Positions 37,545-50,473 of a DNA stretch of 64,000 nt are shown in pieces; position 1 is the stretch's first letter; every line of letters starts with the position of its first letter. Below the pieces are notes generated by a model that saw nothing but the letters and a program-made list of their open reading frames with translations, was not told where the DNA came from and did not search any database. The position numbers were made by a program, and so were the translations under genes. Source of the DNA: Congeria kusceri (Eukaryota; Mollusca; Bivalvia; Myida; Dreissenidae); assembly GCA_027627225.1 (NCBI GenBank), contig JAPFQT010000361.1, positions 60,001 through 124,000 on the forward strand, in the 5' to 3' direction.

Positions 37545-37741
37545 CTAAAGGTAAAGGAGGTTGTAGTAAGCAAGTACACCTATGTAGTACAATATTACCT
37601 CTGTATGCGTGGCGTGGTTTATAACTGAATGTATCTTGGTATTAGAGATAGTGTTGTATGTGACGCTGAATGCTACGGAAAGTAAATAAAGAATATTACC
37701 ATACTTCGGATCTGTGTTGTTCATACATCCGTCTGTTAACA
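37545..37741 (+). mobile_element. Polypurine tract and 3' LTR of the gypsy remnant
   Basis: A purine run AAAGGTAAAGGAGG (37547-37560) is followed by TGTAGTA, the start of a candidate LTR at 37562. The LTR has an AATAAAG signal at about 37685 and ends at TACA (37727) or at TTAACA (37741). That makes it about 166-180 bp, in the size range of short-LTR gypsy elements such as Steamer in Mya (from memory). No matching 5' LTR is in the window, consistent with 5' truncation. Confidence 0.65.
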
Positions 37742-39813
37742 ATAATAAATACAATCACACAAAACAGTATTATTACAATTGCCTGTATACATATTCACTA
37801 AGACTAAAATGCATGTGGCGTTTACTGATTCGCGGAAGCTATGCTTACAACCTACTTTCCACAAAAATAGCCAGGGGTATTTATCAACAAAAGCAGCTTA
37901 AGGTTTAGTATCTCCGATTCTGATGCGTCCGCCATAGTTTATTTATAGATAGATATAACCTCTATTTATAAATTTAATAACATCTTCAGGAGTAAAGCTA
38001 GTTGAGGGAAAAATGTAATTCTAAATAATTCCAAATTACACAACCGTAATTCATATTAACATGCACGGCTAGATAATAAAAATTAATTCCCTATTCCGTA
38101 TTAATGTTCTTGTCTATGACCAAGTTTTCTGGATGCTTGTTGCAAGTATTTTAACACACTTGACATGGGCTGCTAGCCTGCAACACTGCAAGATATTTAT
38201 TATTGAATGAGTCACTTCTGTTGAACCGGTAATTGGAACATGTCGCTTACTCTATTTGCAGTGTGCTAAACAGGCTTCTCGCTCTGTTTCGTTATTGAGC
38301 AGAATTGAATGCACGATTTTAGCTTGTATACGCTTTCAAAAATAATAATTTCTAGACGAAAACTAATCTTCAAGCAAATAATGCAAGACTGTTAATTTGA
38401 TTCAGGGGCTTCATGCAAGTGTTTGTAAAAATACAATGTAATAGATTCTCAGTAGCGCGTTAGTTGAAATCAGAATTACACACTGATTAAAGTTGTCGAA
38501 TGGAATATTATACAGTTGATTGAAAGTGTTCATCGATATTCAGACATGGAATAACGATGTAAATGTAAACAAAATGGATAGTGATGACGAAAACCAGTTT
38601 TCACAAGACTTCAGAATTGTGTGTAGGCTTTGCAACTTGCAGGCCTTATTTATGTACGGGTAACGTTATAAACAGTGAATTAAACCATGTTTCGTTGCAG
38701 TATTAATTAACTTTACAATATTAAATGAGAATCTGGTCACTTTGTTCGCTTGATACAATGTAAACCTCGCCAATAAATTTCAAAACTCGGCCAATGCCAA
38801 TATGGAAAAACGCGGCCAATACGAGATTTGGCAAATCAGGATTCAGGATTAGCTTGGCCTAATAAGAGATCATATTTTGGCATTGTTTGCGCCATTTTTG
38901 TGCTATCATTTTATGCATTATTTTAAAAACGCGAACTAGTTATTTTTTTAGCAAGTACTTTATGTACTGTTTGGTCGTTATATTTAACAATAGGCAGTTA
39001 CAAGAATAAAAACATTGTTATTACTGCTGGCCTTGTAAAACTGAAAAATGCTGTATTCTATTTCTATCTGTATCGAAATAATAGTTTTAATACTTGTACT
39101 ATTAAAACTGAACGACGCTGCATGATATAATGTTAATTAATAAACTTGTCATGAATTAGTTGAATTCATATTGACCTTGTAAATTGGGCTGAAGACAGCC
39201 GTTTTGGCCTGAGGCCGTATGTTGGTCAAATATTGGGACGGTCACGTGGCACGAATGTCTATAGCTGACTGGATGATATACATTTGTATATATAATAAGA
39301 AGCCATATTATCAAGTTTAAAGGTGGGCTATTGAAGTTTATTCAAACAAATGTTTCCTTTTTAGCAACAGTGCACTCATAATTAACATGTTTCGCCAACA
39401 GTCTTTCTATGCTGTCGGCGTTTTGATTATTTACATCATTTCTACTGGAAATTTTTTGCACTTCTTGATTAACAGTTGAAAGTTGAAACAAGTGCAGCGT
39501 ATGGGTGATTCAAACGACAACGTTGGTGTGAAGTAGTCTCATTTTATTCTGAACAAGTATTAGATCACGCACCGTCTTCTAATATTTGAAATGGCATCTG
39601 TTTGCATCCACATAGTTCTGATATTGTCATATTAAGAAAAACAACTATATCTATTGAGTTAAATGTTACTTTTACTAACATTGCTTTTGTAGACAACATT
39701 ACAGTGCATTCAGGTACATACTACTTAATTTCCTATAATTCATAAAATGCAACAAATAGTAGTAATACACGCGAAAAAGAAAATGAATAAGTAATTCTAT
39801 AAAATATTATATC
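37742..39813. other. Unassigned intergenic sequence
   Basis: About 2 kb with no supported gene. Short open frames do not exceed about 70 codons and have no recognisable motifs. No tandem repeats or terminal inverted repeats were seen. Confidence 0.5.
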
Positions 39814-40109
39814 TTAAAGGGACCTATTTACAGAATCACAAAATTACAATTGTCCGATCCCCCAAATAAGAATATACGTAATCTTTTTAGTTCAGATGCG
39901 TCCATTTGTCAAGTTAAGACGGTTAATGGTCCAAATAAGAATATACGTAATATTTTTAGTTCAGATACGTCCAATTGTCAAGTTAAGACGTTTAATGGTC
40001 CAAATAAGAATTTACGTAATATTTTTTGTTCAGATACGTCCAATTGTCAAGTTAAGACTTTTAATGGTATATTTTAATAATAGAAAAATCCGTGCCCAAG
40101 TCTCTTTAA
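39814..40109. mobile_element. TTAA-flanked MITE, 288 bp, with internal 69-bp minisatellite
   Basis: TTAA at 39814-39817 and at 40106-40109 bracket ends reading AGGGACCTATTTAC and (complement of the right end) AGAGACTTGGGCAC, so the TIRs are imperfect. The left end matches the 251-bp element at 59114-59372 (AGGGACTTGTTCAC), suggesting one family. There is no coding capacity for a transposase. Confidence 0.65.
39862..40068 (+). repeat. 69-bp minisatellite, three copies
   Basis: CCAAATAAGAAT starts at 39862, 39931 and 40000, exactly 69 bp apart. Because 69 is a multiple of three, one frame stays open across all copies (a 75-codon frame at 39850-40077). That is a consequence of periodicity rather than evidence for a protein. 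The array lies entirely within the TTAA-flanked MITE. Confidence 0.9.
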
Positions 40110-42850
40110 GAATGTTAACACCAAAATTCGTACTTATTAGTAGTATTGTCTGACAATATGTTGACCTGCCACTCATTCATTTTATAAAAATAGCGCTCGC
40201 TTCGAACGCATTTTGGTCATATATAATTTATATTGTATGAAAACGCAGCAAATATACAAATGTATTGCAGAAGTGTTAACAGTAGCAATCTTATCAGATG
40301 GAAGTATCAATCTTATATAACAGTAATGCTTTATTTGCAACAGCATATAAACTGTTGTAATTTTACAAGGATTTTGTGGATTATCTTCACAACATTAACA
40401 AGTTGCCGGGTTACGGTACTCCCATGCTCAAATGACACATTTACCAAACTGCTATTCGGTATGAAATCTATATTAGTAAACGTGTATATACATGTTGATA
40501 ACCAATACAAACCGAGTTATTTGCTATAAATACAAAATACTCTCAATAATGTTAAAAGACACATCTATGCATAAAGAAATCGAGTCCAGGCGCAAATCGT
40601 GAGGTCACACAAACTGTTTATCTGATGTCACTAACGAGCTAAATATTGTTAATAGCGATTATATACATCCAGGCGTGCAAAGTGCACTAATCAGAGGTAG
40701 ATATTGTACGTAATTGTGTTGAATACATACACATAGAGACTGCTCCTTATTAAAATACAACTTTAATTAATCCTATACCATATATACACAAACGTTCTCG
40801 GTTTCCGTTTTATTAAGACTAAATTTACCATTTTCGGCATACTTTTAAGAACGTAATTACACTTATAAAAAGTAAAAGCTTCTGAAGGACCTGTGTAAAT
40901 AGAGGAAATTGGACGGTGGTAGATGCCACATAAAGCTAAACTAGTTAGAGACACGGTGTCTACGTAGTGGATGGTTACTTAAGAAAGCTTTCTGCAAAAT
41001 TTCTTTGCTATTGGTCTTATTTACTAGTAGTTTCCGAAATTTTCGATTTAATATGTCTATATAAGGAAAACTGCCACTCTCCCTGACTACATGGTCTGTT
41101 AACAAATATATGTTATATGAATTTGGTAGTCATTGAAAGAAAAATTATTTGAAATATTTTTGAAATTTGTCAATTACGTTCAGAGAAAAAGACTTTCAAA
41201 GATTTCGAACAAAGAATGCCGAGAAAAAATAAACAATTCACCAATTGAAATATAACAATGTAAAAACGACATTTTACAAGCAGAAGTACGATTCTTTGAA
41301 TACCTATACAAAACAGCTATATCTGGACAAATAGATGAATTTTTTTTTTTCAAAACCGCAATCGTAATTACGATAGCAAAGCTACTATGTGACGACAACT
41401 TAAACGAATACGATTGCGTCATAATGATCGCATTTTCAGACATAAATAATAGCATAAGAAGTTTATAATCTGGATTATTTTAAAACCACACTTTATTAAT
41501 TCAAAAAATTATTCTTATTATTTTGAGAAAGGTGTATTATCAGACTTACAAAATCAAAGAATAATTACACTATTGCCAAACCAAGGAAAAACACAATATT
41601 AATTCGACGATAAGTTTGTTAAACACAGATTACACTATCGCAACAAAAGCAATGGCAATCCGATTAAGAAAGTTTCACAAATGATATACTTTGATACAAA
41701 TGGTTTTATGAACAACAGTTCAGTTCCGAGTTTATTGGCTAATCGGCACATTTGCCTTTGGCCATTTACAATACGTTAAATTTAATTATGGCCAAGACAC
41801 ATATAACATAAATAGAATTTTGCAATCGTATACAACAAATGTACAAGGTTATAATTGTAATGTGGGGTATTTAAATAAGTACTATATAATATATATATAT
41901 AGTGAGAAGAAGCAGCTTAATATGCAATTTATTTTTACTATTATTAGTTCGCCTAATTGCTTGTGGGCTTAAGACACGTATTATAGATGAAATTGTGCAA
42001 ACGTACTCATTACAATATATGTCAGTGATACATAAAAATGATACAAAGTAGAACATTTGCACTGTTATTAATAAATCTTTTTAACGTAAGATATAGAATA
42101 TATTTATATACTACGACATTAATCACTTTATGCATGTGTAATCACATTATATCATATCTTTTATATCTGACTATCACATTTTCATTATTAGACTATGATT
42201 TTAATTACATATGTAGTTACAAAGATTAATCTATTAACACTATAATTATATGGATTATGACGTTATTTACAACAATACTCATTACTTGTTTAGATGGGTT
42301 ATATTATATCATTAGAAAGTGACTTTTGATATTTTTTGTATTTCATACTACCATTCGCGTTACATACAATGTAGTATATATAAGTTTTTGTTCCTCTTAG
42401 AATAGCGCCTATTAAAGAAAGCTATCAGGGAAAAACAACAGCAAATAGTACAGCCAATACATCATTAGAACAAAACGTTTGTGCTCCCTTCAAAATAGCG
42501 CTATTGGCGAAAACGAAACAATGGGTGCAATCAGACAACAACAGCAAATGGTAGAAATATACGAGTTCATAATTAAAACTAAACAAAAATGTATAATAAA
42601 CGTAAAGCAAGATATCGGTAATGCTTTGACAAATCTGTATATAGAGTTTTAAGATACTACATAATAAACAATGATATATTTACGAACATTGTTATAATAA
42701 TTAGTCTCCTTTTCAGAATGCACAGTATAAATACTGATAAATTCAGATAATCATGTAACATATTCGACCATATCTTGGTGATATACAAATTATTCCTAGT
42801 ATATGTATATATTGTAAAGTGATATTTAAAATTGCATTATAAGAAAAAGC
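40110..42850. other. Unassigned AT-rich intergenic sequence
   Basis: No gene, RNA or repeat structure could be supported. Open frames up to about 98 codons occur on both strands without recognisable motifs or splice context. A homopolymer run of T lies at 41340-41350 and a TA-rich run at 41886-41901. Confidence 0.5.
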
Positions 42851-42859
42851 AGGTAAATG

Positions 42860-43309
42860 TCTAACATAACTTTTGTATTAAATTCATTGCATTATATATA
42901 AACTTTGATACATTTATTATTTTACTTTCTCTCTTATCAAACATTATGTATTTGAATTTTGTGACATTAGGCCAATTAAATGGGATAGTATAATCATTTC
43001 AAAGATCTGAATAAGCAGTGTAACATAATAAAAAATGGTATTCAGATTCAACTACATTTTGTGTACATAGTTTGCATTTCCTGTAGTTTCAATTTCAACA
43101 GAATGTGATGGTAGCCTTCAACGAGTTAATTCCGTACAATGTTTTTCATTTTTTACACACAATAAATAATTTTCGAAATCAAAATCTTGTTTAAATTTAC
43201 AATAATATTCCATCTTTAGTTGAAATGATAAGGTTTCATGCCAGGATTGAATATACTGATCTCTTAATCTCATATGACAACAGATATATTCGGGAAAATT
43301 TACGATCAA
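42860..43309 (-). pseudogene. LINE remnant (minus strand), ORF2 C-terminal region
   Basis: The minus-strand frame 43118-43309 carries a DQYIQSWHETL..FKQDFDFENYLL pattern. This resembles the segment after the reverse transcriptase in CR1/jockey-like LINEs (a QxWxxEL..F..EFGFExYL layout, recalled). A continuation in another frame follows (LPSHSVEIETTGN at about 43060-43115). The copy is frameshifted and truncated at both ends. It lies head to head with a separate plus-strand LINE that begins at about 43310. Confidence 0.55.
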
Positions 43310-43760
43310 TATTTGATGTTATATCCTATTTAAACTCAACAAATAAACCAGGATTGTTGTCTTTTCGATTTTTGAAAAGATAATTGATAGTCTTGGTCAC
43401 ACTTTTATGTTAAATGCCTCGAGCGATTAAACTTTGGATCGAACTTTATTCAGTGGATATAAATGTTTTGCATAATCATAAATAGCTTAATTATAAACAA
43501 CGGACATCAGATAGCTTCAATATAAAAAGAGATGTACGACAAGACTGCCCGTTATCATCTTCCATATTTGTCATAAGTTTGCAATTTCTCTCTAATAATA
43601 TTGAATGTAATGGTGAAATAAAAGGTATTAAAGTATTAAACAATGATATCAAACACACATTTTTTGCAGACAATGCCATTTTTTCAGTCATTAATAAACA
43701 CATTAGTGAGCTTTAAAAATAAGTTTGGCCTATGTCTAAATACCGCGAAATCAACATATA
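43310..43760 (+). pseudogene. LINE reverse transcriptase fragment (plus strand)
   Basis: Pieces of an RT are readable across frames. NKPGLL followed by an FEKIIDSL-like segment (equivalent to the IDFEKAFDS motif) lies at 43345-43395. An INNGH segment at about 43495 is followed by DVRQDCPLSS at about 43530 (the GVRQGCPLS motif), then IKGIK, and FADNA at about 43668 (the catalytic FADD box, with the second Asp changed to Asn). In-frame stops, at least one frameshift and the altered catalytic box make it inactive. The C-terminal part of apparently the same element resumes at about 45400, after a tandem array. Confidence 0.75.
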
Positions 43761-43949
43761 ATATTTAGAATTAGTTTATTAAATACAACAAGTACACACT
43801 TTTGTTTAATTAAACTAATTATTTTTTGCAGGAATGCCACTTTTTTAACAGTGGAAGTGAAAACTCATTAATTAACACATAAGTGAGTTTTAAAATATAT
43901 CTGACCTTAATGTAAATAACTCGATATCAACTGTATTAAGAATTGGTTC

Positions 43950-44870
43950 CTGGTTGGATCAAGGTCAAGGTCACTGTTACTTAAAGTAGGAAAATGGTTA
44001 CCGCTCAATAACTTGAAAATGAATTGAGATATTTTAATGAAACATCATACGTATCTATGTATGCATATGGGGTGGGTGGGGTCATGGTCACCGTAACTAA
44101 AAATAGAAATAGAAAAAAAGTATTCCGCTCAATAACTTAAGAACATATTAAGATATTTTTATGAACCTTTATACATAGACACCTTATATCGAGACCTCGC
44201 ATGGGATTGCATATGAAGTGGGTGGGGTCAAGGTCACGGTCACCATGACTAAAAATGTAAAACAGTTTCCGCTCAATGACTATATAACGAAATCAAATAT
44301 TTTAATGAAGCTATTTATGTATATACCTTATATCTAGACCTCGCCGTTTGCGATTGCATATAGGGTGGATGAGGTCAAGGTCACCATTACTTAAATTACT
44401 TAAATAGAAAAACGGTTTCTACTCAATAACTTGAATTAAAATATTTTAATGAAACTTCATATGCAAATACCTTTTATTGAGACCCCGCTTGAGTGGGCGG
44501 GTCAAGGTAAAGGTCTCCATTACTAGAAATAACACTCCACAGCTCAAGAACGACTTAAGGTATTGTTACGTTACTTCAAATGTACATACCTTATATTGAA
44601 ACTTCACTTGGGCTTGCATATAGGATAGGTGGAGGTCAAGATTACTGTTACTTAAAATGAAAAAACCGGTATCGGCTCAATAACGAAAGAACGAATTGAA
44701 CTATTGTAATAAAACTTCATGTATAGATACATTATAGCAAGACCTTGCATGGGATTGCATATTGTTTGTGTGGGTTCAAGATCAAGAGACGCTGTTTGGT
44801 ATTATTTAGGGGTCAAAGTCACCATTACTTAAGTTAAAATAGATCAAATGCTTTCTGCTAAATAACCCAA
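43950..44870 (+). repeat. Tandem repeat, units ~118-178 bp (mostly 130-147), interrupting a LINE
   Basis: The phrase GGTCAAGGTCAC..TTACT with AAA..CGGTTTCCGCTCAATAAC and TTTTAATGAAACTTCATA recurs from about 43959 with repeats near 44079, 44226, 44371, 44500, 44633 and 44811. Monomers are degenerate. LINE coding traces exist on both sides, so the array either expanded within the LINE or arrived inside another insertion. Confidence 0.8.
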
Positions 44871-45399
44871 TAGTTGATTGAGCTTTTGCTATACCGATAC
44901 AACTTTTGCAATTACATTAACATACTTAAGGTCAAGTTAAATGTCCTAATTAATAAATTAAAAAAGCAATTTCTTAACTGAAGTTATACTTAAGAGCAAT
45001 TCCTAACCATAGCTGTACGACCTTCACCTTGCACCCAAAATTTTATTTTATTATTTTTCTGACTTTTAGGCATTTGGTTCGAAAATTGGTTTTCGTGGAG
45101 TTTCTACGTTTTTACTACAATTATAAAATAAATTATTTTACTGTTTGTTTTAAAAACGAGACCTATGTGTTAAGCATTCTTTTAGTAAATACTTCTTAAA
45201 TATAATTATTTTTAAAATATTATACCGTATTAGCCGTCGATACGCCCCTTTAATGGGGGGGGGGGCAACTACTGTGATAAAATCATTTGCAGTACCAAAC
45301 TTTATTTATCCATTTTCAGTGCTTCTAAACCCATTTATAACAATATTAAATGATATAACAAAATCATTGTCAACGCCATCTGTGATTTTAAACCTTACC
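44871..45399. other. Unassigned sequence between tandem array and LINE C-terminus
   Basis: No convincing coding trace. A run of eleven G lies at about 45257-45267, directly after ACGCCCCTTTAAT. The stretch may be degraded LINE or flank of the inserted array. Confidence 0.4.
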
Positions 45400-46490
45400 A
45401 AATAAAAATAAAAGTACTGTATGTAGACAACGCAAATGGAGGTTTAAACCTTAAAAATATAGTCAAAGGAAAATGGAAATTATTATAGAAGTTTAAAATG
45501 CAAAGTTATGAAAACAATATCATTCTTCCCAGTGAACTCAATGAAAGATTTAATAAACGAAATAAATATACAGAGAATATGTATTCCTTTGCGATGGTAT
45601 TGTTAAAATCAAGAGTATAATATTAAAACAAAATAACCACAGTTATAAAAAAGATATAATTTTGAAAAAGAAATCGATAACTGCGAAATGTTAAACTTCA
45701 TTTTTCAAAAGGTTGTACGGTCATTAAACGGAATTAAATTTGTACACCATGTTTATGATCTTAGAAATAAGAAAATGTACTATTTAACAGGCTTCAATAC
45801 CGATATGACATCAATAACAGAGATATAATGAAATTTAACACATTAATTACCTGTATTCTACATCAATATATACTTGAAGAAAACATAGAAAAATTAAAGA
45901 TACATTTTCCGGTGGAAACACTTTCAAATACACTTACAAAAACATTAAAAAAAACAAATGCATTACTATATTATATTCAGCTGCAAAACGAGAATTACAA
46001 CAACATTGAAAATAAATCATTTACACATCGTTGCGTAGTTTTCAATTCAGATTTATTCCAACAAATACATATTTAATTAAGTGTAATTTACATAATAACA
46101 CTATTGGTGACTTCTGTCAGTCTCGTATTGAAACTGTTGACCATTTGTTCATGTGGTCAAGCAACATTGAATATTATAATATTAGAAGCATTTATTGTAA
46201 ATAAAACTAGTTCAATATACATACAAACAAACGGCATTTTTGGTTGCACTGGAGAGAAACCTTTTGTTGATGTTTTCAATTTCACCATAAATCGTTTATA
46301 TGCAAAATGAAATACTCAAAGAGGAAACCCACCGTTCGAAGCTGCGTTCAGTATCTAAACAACAGAAACAAAATTAAAGCTAAGGTAGCCCTTATGAAGA
46401 AAAAGTACGAAATCACTGTAGAAATTGGGACCGCTTCGGATAGAAACTACTATTTTCATATATGCTGATATGTTAAAAAAAAAAAATTCT
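45400..46490 (+). pseudogene. LINE C-terminal region and poly(A)-like tail (plus strand)
   Basis: NANGGLNLKNI at about 45425-45465 matches the DGGLxLxNI motif after the LINE RT. An 82-codon frame (45828-46076) and then FCQSRIETVDHLF at about 46110-46150 match the C..C..E..EHLF zinc-knuckle region. A final basic segment (RKPTVRSCVQYLNNRNKIK at about 46325-46380) fits the end of L1-like ORF2. A run of A at 46477-46488 could be the tail. Frames change repeatedly, so it is dead. It probably belongs to the same element as 43310-43760. Confidence 0.65.
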
Positions 46491-48184
46491 AATAAACAAC
46501 AATCCAACTTTTTCTAGTTGTCAGTTACAATATCAATATTACATTCAAAATTAGTAAAACCAAACATTTTAATTATATTTAAAAGATATATATTTTTTCT
46601 TATTATATAATTTTTATGACATCTTTATACACACTTTATTAAAATTCATACAGTAATGCATGTACTTGTGTGTATTTGATATTTTGCTATGTGTATTTTG
46701 TTCACATTTTGTTGTATATTAATTTCGTATGTATATTTGGCATTATATGCATTACATAAATATTACTATGGAAATATGTATTATAGAAACAAATAAATTA
46801 ATAAAAAATTAAAAAAAATAAACAAAAATAACACTCTTCCAAAATATAAATATCTTCCAATAGCAAATGATTAAGCGAATTTACCTTAGAATGTATTTAT
46901 ACTGAAGATGTCATTATTTGTGGAGTATTTAACTTGCCGTTAAATCAACCAAATAAGAGGATAGTATTTATCAAACAGTAATCATATTGTTGATTGCAAC
47001 ATAAACATTAGTCTTACACAAATATCGATGATTGGAATATGTCATTAGTCATACAAAAATATGACTGAACATACTATGGAAACCGCAAAAAATATATTTG
47101 AATATACATTAACATGCGAATATTAATTGGTATACATATAAATTCCAAGTTCATTGGCATTGAGCCAAACAACATTTGGCCATTAACAGTATATATGCAA
47201 GACCATCGGTTAATTTGGCGAATGGGAGAGTAAGCCCATATATGTATACATATTTCACAAAACACACACAGGTATTTATCATATATACAAATTGCATGCT
47301 AGGTATATCAATATTATAAAAGTACAACCATCCATTATAGTATTATGAAGCAGTAAGAGCTACTTTTCTGCACGTGGTCCATAACATCAATATAGATACA
47401 TTGTTGATTGCTGAACTTTTTTGACAACATACTATTTTTAAGTTCATAAGGTTTAAACAATTAATTGAAATACAATGTTTCCCTCAAACTCTCTGGATGA
47501 TTGACACAAACAAATGAAGTGATATTGTGGTTCAACAGTGCTCATGTTACATAATTTGCTTATAATATTATCAGTACTATTAAATCTACCTCTTTCTAGT
47601 TTTAAATTATGCGAATGTAGACTAAAATTGGTATCGCCATTTTCTATATTGCACATTTAACATTATTCGTTATTCATTATAATAACTTTACAACTTTGCA
47701 TTCTGCACATTTTTATTATAAATACTATAAGTAGTTAAATTGGATTGTTCATAATTTTAAGTCAGTTGTTCGTACTCTTTTTTGCAAATACGACTGATAA
47801 AGTAAATATTTTTAGTTCACAATGTACAGTTTAATTATATGTTATACGACGTTCATCGCAAAATGTACACTGTAGTTTGTCTATTTCAGTAGCTATATAC
47901 ACGTATATATAACACTTAAAAAACAATTCAACAACATGGTTACAACATGATAATCAAATATAGACAATTTAGTTCATGTAATACATACAATTAAAATACT
48001 AAACTCTTTAAAGCAGAGTTTTTATATATTTTCCAGTATACATGTATTTCAATTTAATGCATACATAGAAAATAAAGCTTTAATGAGCGTAAAAAATAAC
48101 CTAGATATTAATCTATGAAATACTTAGTTTATTTTAGATGGTGTTCTGGAGTGTAAAACTCGCTGAGTAAGCTTACAAGTCAGT
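46491..48184. other. Unassigned AT-rich intergenic sequence
   Basis: No gene or repeat structure could be supported. Short open frames only. Confidence 0.5.
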
Positions 48185-49515
48185 AATAACACGAGTCAAC
48201 AAGAGCTGTCAGAGGACAGCAAGCTCCACTCTTTTAAATATTTCAGTTGGTACATATGTTTGAAAGTGGAAGGGGCATACACTTGTGGACATACAAAACT
48301 GAGTTATGGCAATTATGTCATCAAAATTTACCAAGTTTCAAGTAAACATCTTGTGTAGTTTATTAATTTGAAGACTTTGGAACAAGTGGGCATACCTCTA
48401 TCAAAATGCAAAACAAAGTTATAGGGAATGTTGCACCTGATAAGGTGTTGATGACACAGATATAGTCCATGTTGCAAGTGAATAACTTATGTAGTTCTAA
48501 AATTACAAAACCTTTTAATATAAATTTTAACAAGAAACATATGTGATAAAGGGGTATAACTCTGTCAAAATACAAAGAGCTATAGGGAATGTTGCCCCTG
48601 ATACTGGAGTTGATGACACAGATATATTCCAAGTTTTATGATATGTAGTTACAAAACTTTTGAATATAAACTTTAACCAGTAAATCTATGTTGCCCCGGA
48701 CACTGGAATTGATGAAAGAAGTATATTCCAAGATTCAAGCGAATAACTTATGTAGTTCTGCAGTTACAAAACTTTTGAAAAAAAACTTTAACCAGAAAAT
48801 CTATATGAAAAATGGGCATGACTCTGTCAGAATAAAAAACATGGTTATGGGAAATGTTGCTCCTGATACTGGAGTTGAGGTCAAAAGTATATTCCAAGTT
48901 TCAAAACAATAACTTATGTAGTTGTAAAGTTACAAAACTTTTAAATATGAACTTCAACCAGAATATCAATGTGAAAAAGAGACGTAACTCTATCAAAAGA
49001 CAAAACCGAGTTATGGAGAATATTACTTCTGATACTGGAGTTGATGACAAAGGTATATTCCAAGTTTCAAGTGAACAACTTGTGTGGTTTTGAAGTTAGA
49101 CAACTTTTGAATTTAAACTTGAACCAGACAATCTATATGACAAAACGGCATTACTTTGTCAAAAGACAAAGCACGATTATGGGAGATGTTGCTCCTGATA
49201 CTGGAATTAATGACAAAGGTATATTCCAAGTTTCAAGAGAATAACTTATGTCGAACTGCAGTTACACAACTTTTGAATATAAATTTTAACTTGAAAATCT
49301 ATGTAAAAAGGGGGCATAACTCTGTAAAAATACAAAATAGAGTTATGGGAATGTTGCCCATGATACTGGAATTGATGAAAGTTACAAGTTTCAAGTGAAT
49401 AACTTATGTAGTTTCGAAGATAAAGACTTTTGAATACACACTTTAACCAAAGTCAGACGCCGACGCCGGGGGTAGTAGGAAAGCTCACCTTTTCTTCGAA
49501 TAGTCGAGCTTAAAA
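48185..49515. mobile_element. Non-autonomous element carrying a ~166 bp tandem array
   Basis: The left edge AAGAGCTGTCAGAGGACAGC (hairpin) is followed by AAGCTCCACTCTTT. The right edge CTTCGAATAGTCGAGCTT is roughly its inverted counterpart (AAGCTCGACTATTCGAAG). Between them the phrase CTGATACTGGAGTTGATGA recurs at 48437, 48598, 48697, 48863, 49029, 49195 and 49360, with spacings of 161, 99, 166, 166, 166 and 165, so one unit is truncated. GACGCCGACGCCGGGG just before the right end is a feature I recall from other bivalve repeats. Short shifted frames of about 75-80 codons follow the repeat period and are not genes. Confidence 0.75.
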
Positions 49516-49997
49516 TTCTAACCAGGAAGTGTTTGTTATGTGTCTGCAAGATATGTATGCACTTTAGTATATATGTACTTTAATTGGCCAATACAGTTTA
49601 CACTAATAACATAGAGTTCAACCGAGGGTCCGATTTATTAAAAAATATTAAGTATGTTGAAGCTGGTTTTGCTTTAGCTCAGTATTTTCATATTGCAATA
49701 ATTTGCATGTCCGATAATCTAAATAAATTCTACTTTTGGTTGTTAAATAGGAATTTTGATTGATGATATACTTTAAAAGAGTAAAGCCTTCGAGAAACTG
49801 GACCCAACAGTTTAAGAATGCAACTAACTTATAAGGTACCATTATATATTCCAACAAGAGTTTATATTGATCTTCTTGTCCACAGACTATGGTCCTCTGT
49901 CCTCATTTAAATCACAAAGGTCTTTCTTGTAACATAACTTTCTAATTTTTAAAAGTTGTTGCCATACATTATAAATATGTGTTGCACCACATTTGTT
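49516..49997 (-). other. Probable 3' UTR / downstream flank of the minus-strand gene
   Basis: This lies downstream of the last coding exon stop at 49998-50000. A minus-strand AATAAA occurs at about 49635-49640. No other feature was recognised. Assignment to the transcript is an inference. Confidence 0.35.
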
Positions 49998-50152
49998 TCA
50001 TTTCATTTGTGTTGAATGCAAAAGAGCTATTCTTCTGGACTTGTTACGTTCATTATATAGTTTAGCGTGTATTACTTTTAATCGTTCAGCGAGAGGCAGA
50101 TCAGCGTGAATATCAGGATGAAAACGAATAAATTCCCGAATTCCGGAGTATC
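49998..50152 (-). CDS. Exon 14, C-terminal coding exon, minus strand
   Basis: Acceptor CAATTTTACATTTTAG at 50153. In phase from exon 13 it reads GYSGIREFIRFHPDI, then an ADLPLAERLKVIHAKLYNER segment and ends RRIALLHSTQMK with TGA at 50000-49998. Helix-like and Lys/Arg-rich, with no broken codon over 51 codons. I do not recognise the domain. Confidence 0.6.
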
Positions 50153-50426
50153 CTAAAATGTAAAATTGTGAGTGTAATTACAAAGCTGAAGATGAAATGG
50201 TGGTTGTTAATTACACTTATTAGTACCAAGTTTGGTATCGTGACCACAACAATGCTATACAAAATGAAAGTATTTGATCTGTGGTCATAAGATCACATTA
50301 TATATTTTGTTCTAAAAATTGCCGAATACAAGTTGAATTTACTTTCATAACTAGAACCTGCATTGCGACTTTTGTTAATTGTGATCCTTACAACTGGAGA
50401 TCCACATATTTTATAATTTCACCCAC

Positions 50427-50473
50427 CTGGTAAATTTTCTTTAGTGTCCCATTTAGAAATGTCGTGTACTGTA
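50427..50473 (-). CDS. Exon 13, coding, minus strand
   Basis: Acceptor ATATACTTTTCCAG, donor GTGGGT, 47 bp (1 + 15 codons + 1) reading TVHDISKWDTKENLP. The last base joins exon 14 in phase to continue with GYSGIREF. It could be the 3' part of the SET-YR gene or a separate downstream gene whose start is not seen. Confidence 0.6.

Noticed and set aside
48688..49398. Four overlapping 67-80 codon frames of similar sequence
   Set aside because: They follow the 166-bp tandem period in shifting frames; not a repeat protein.
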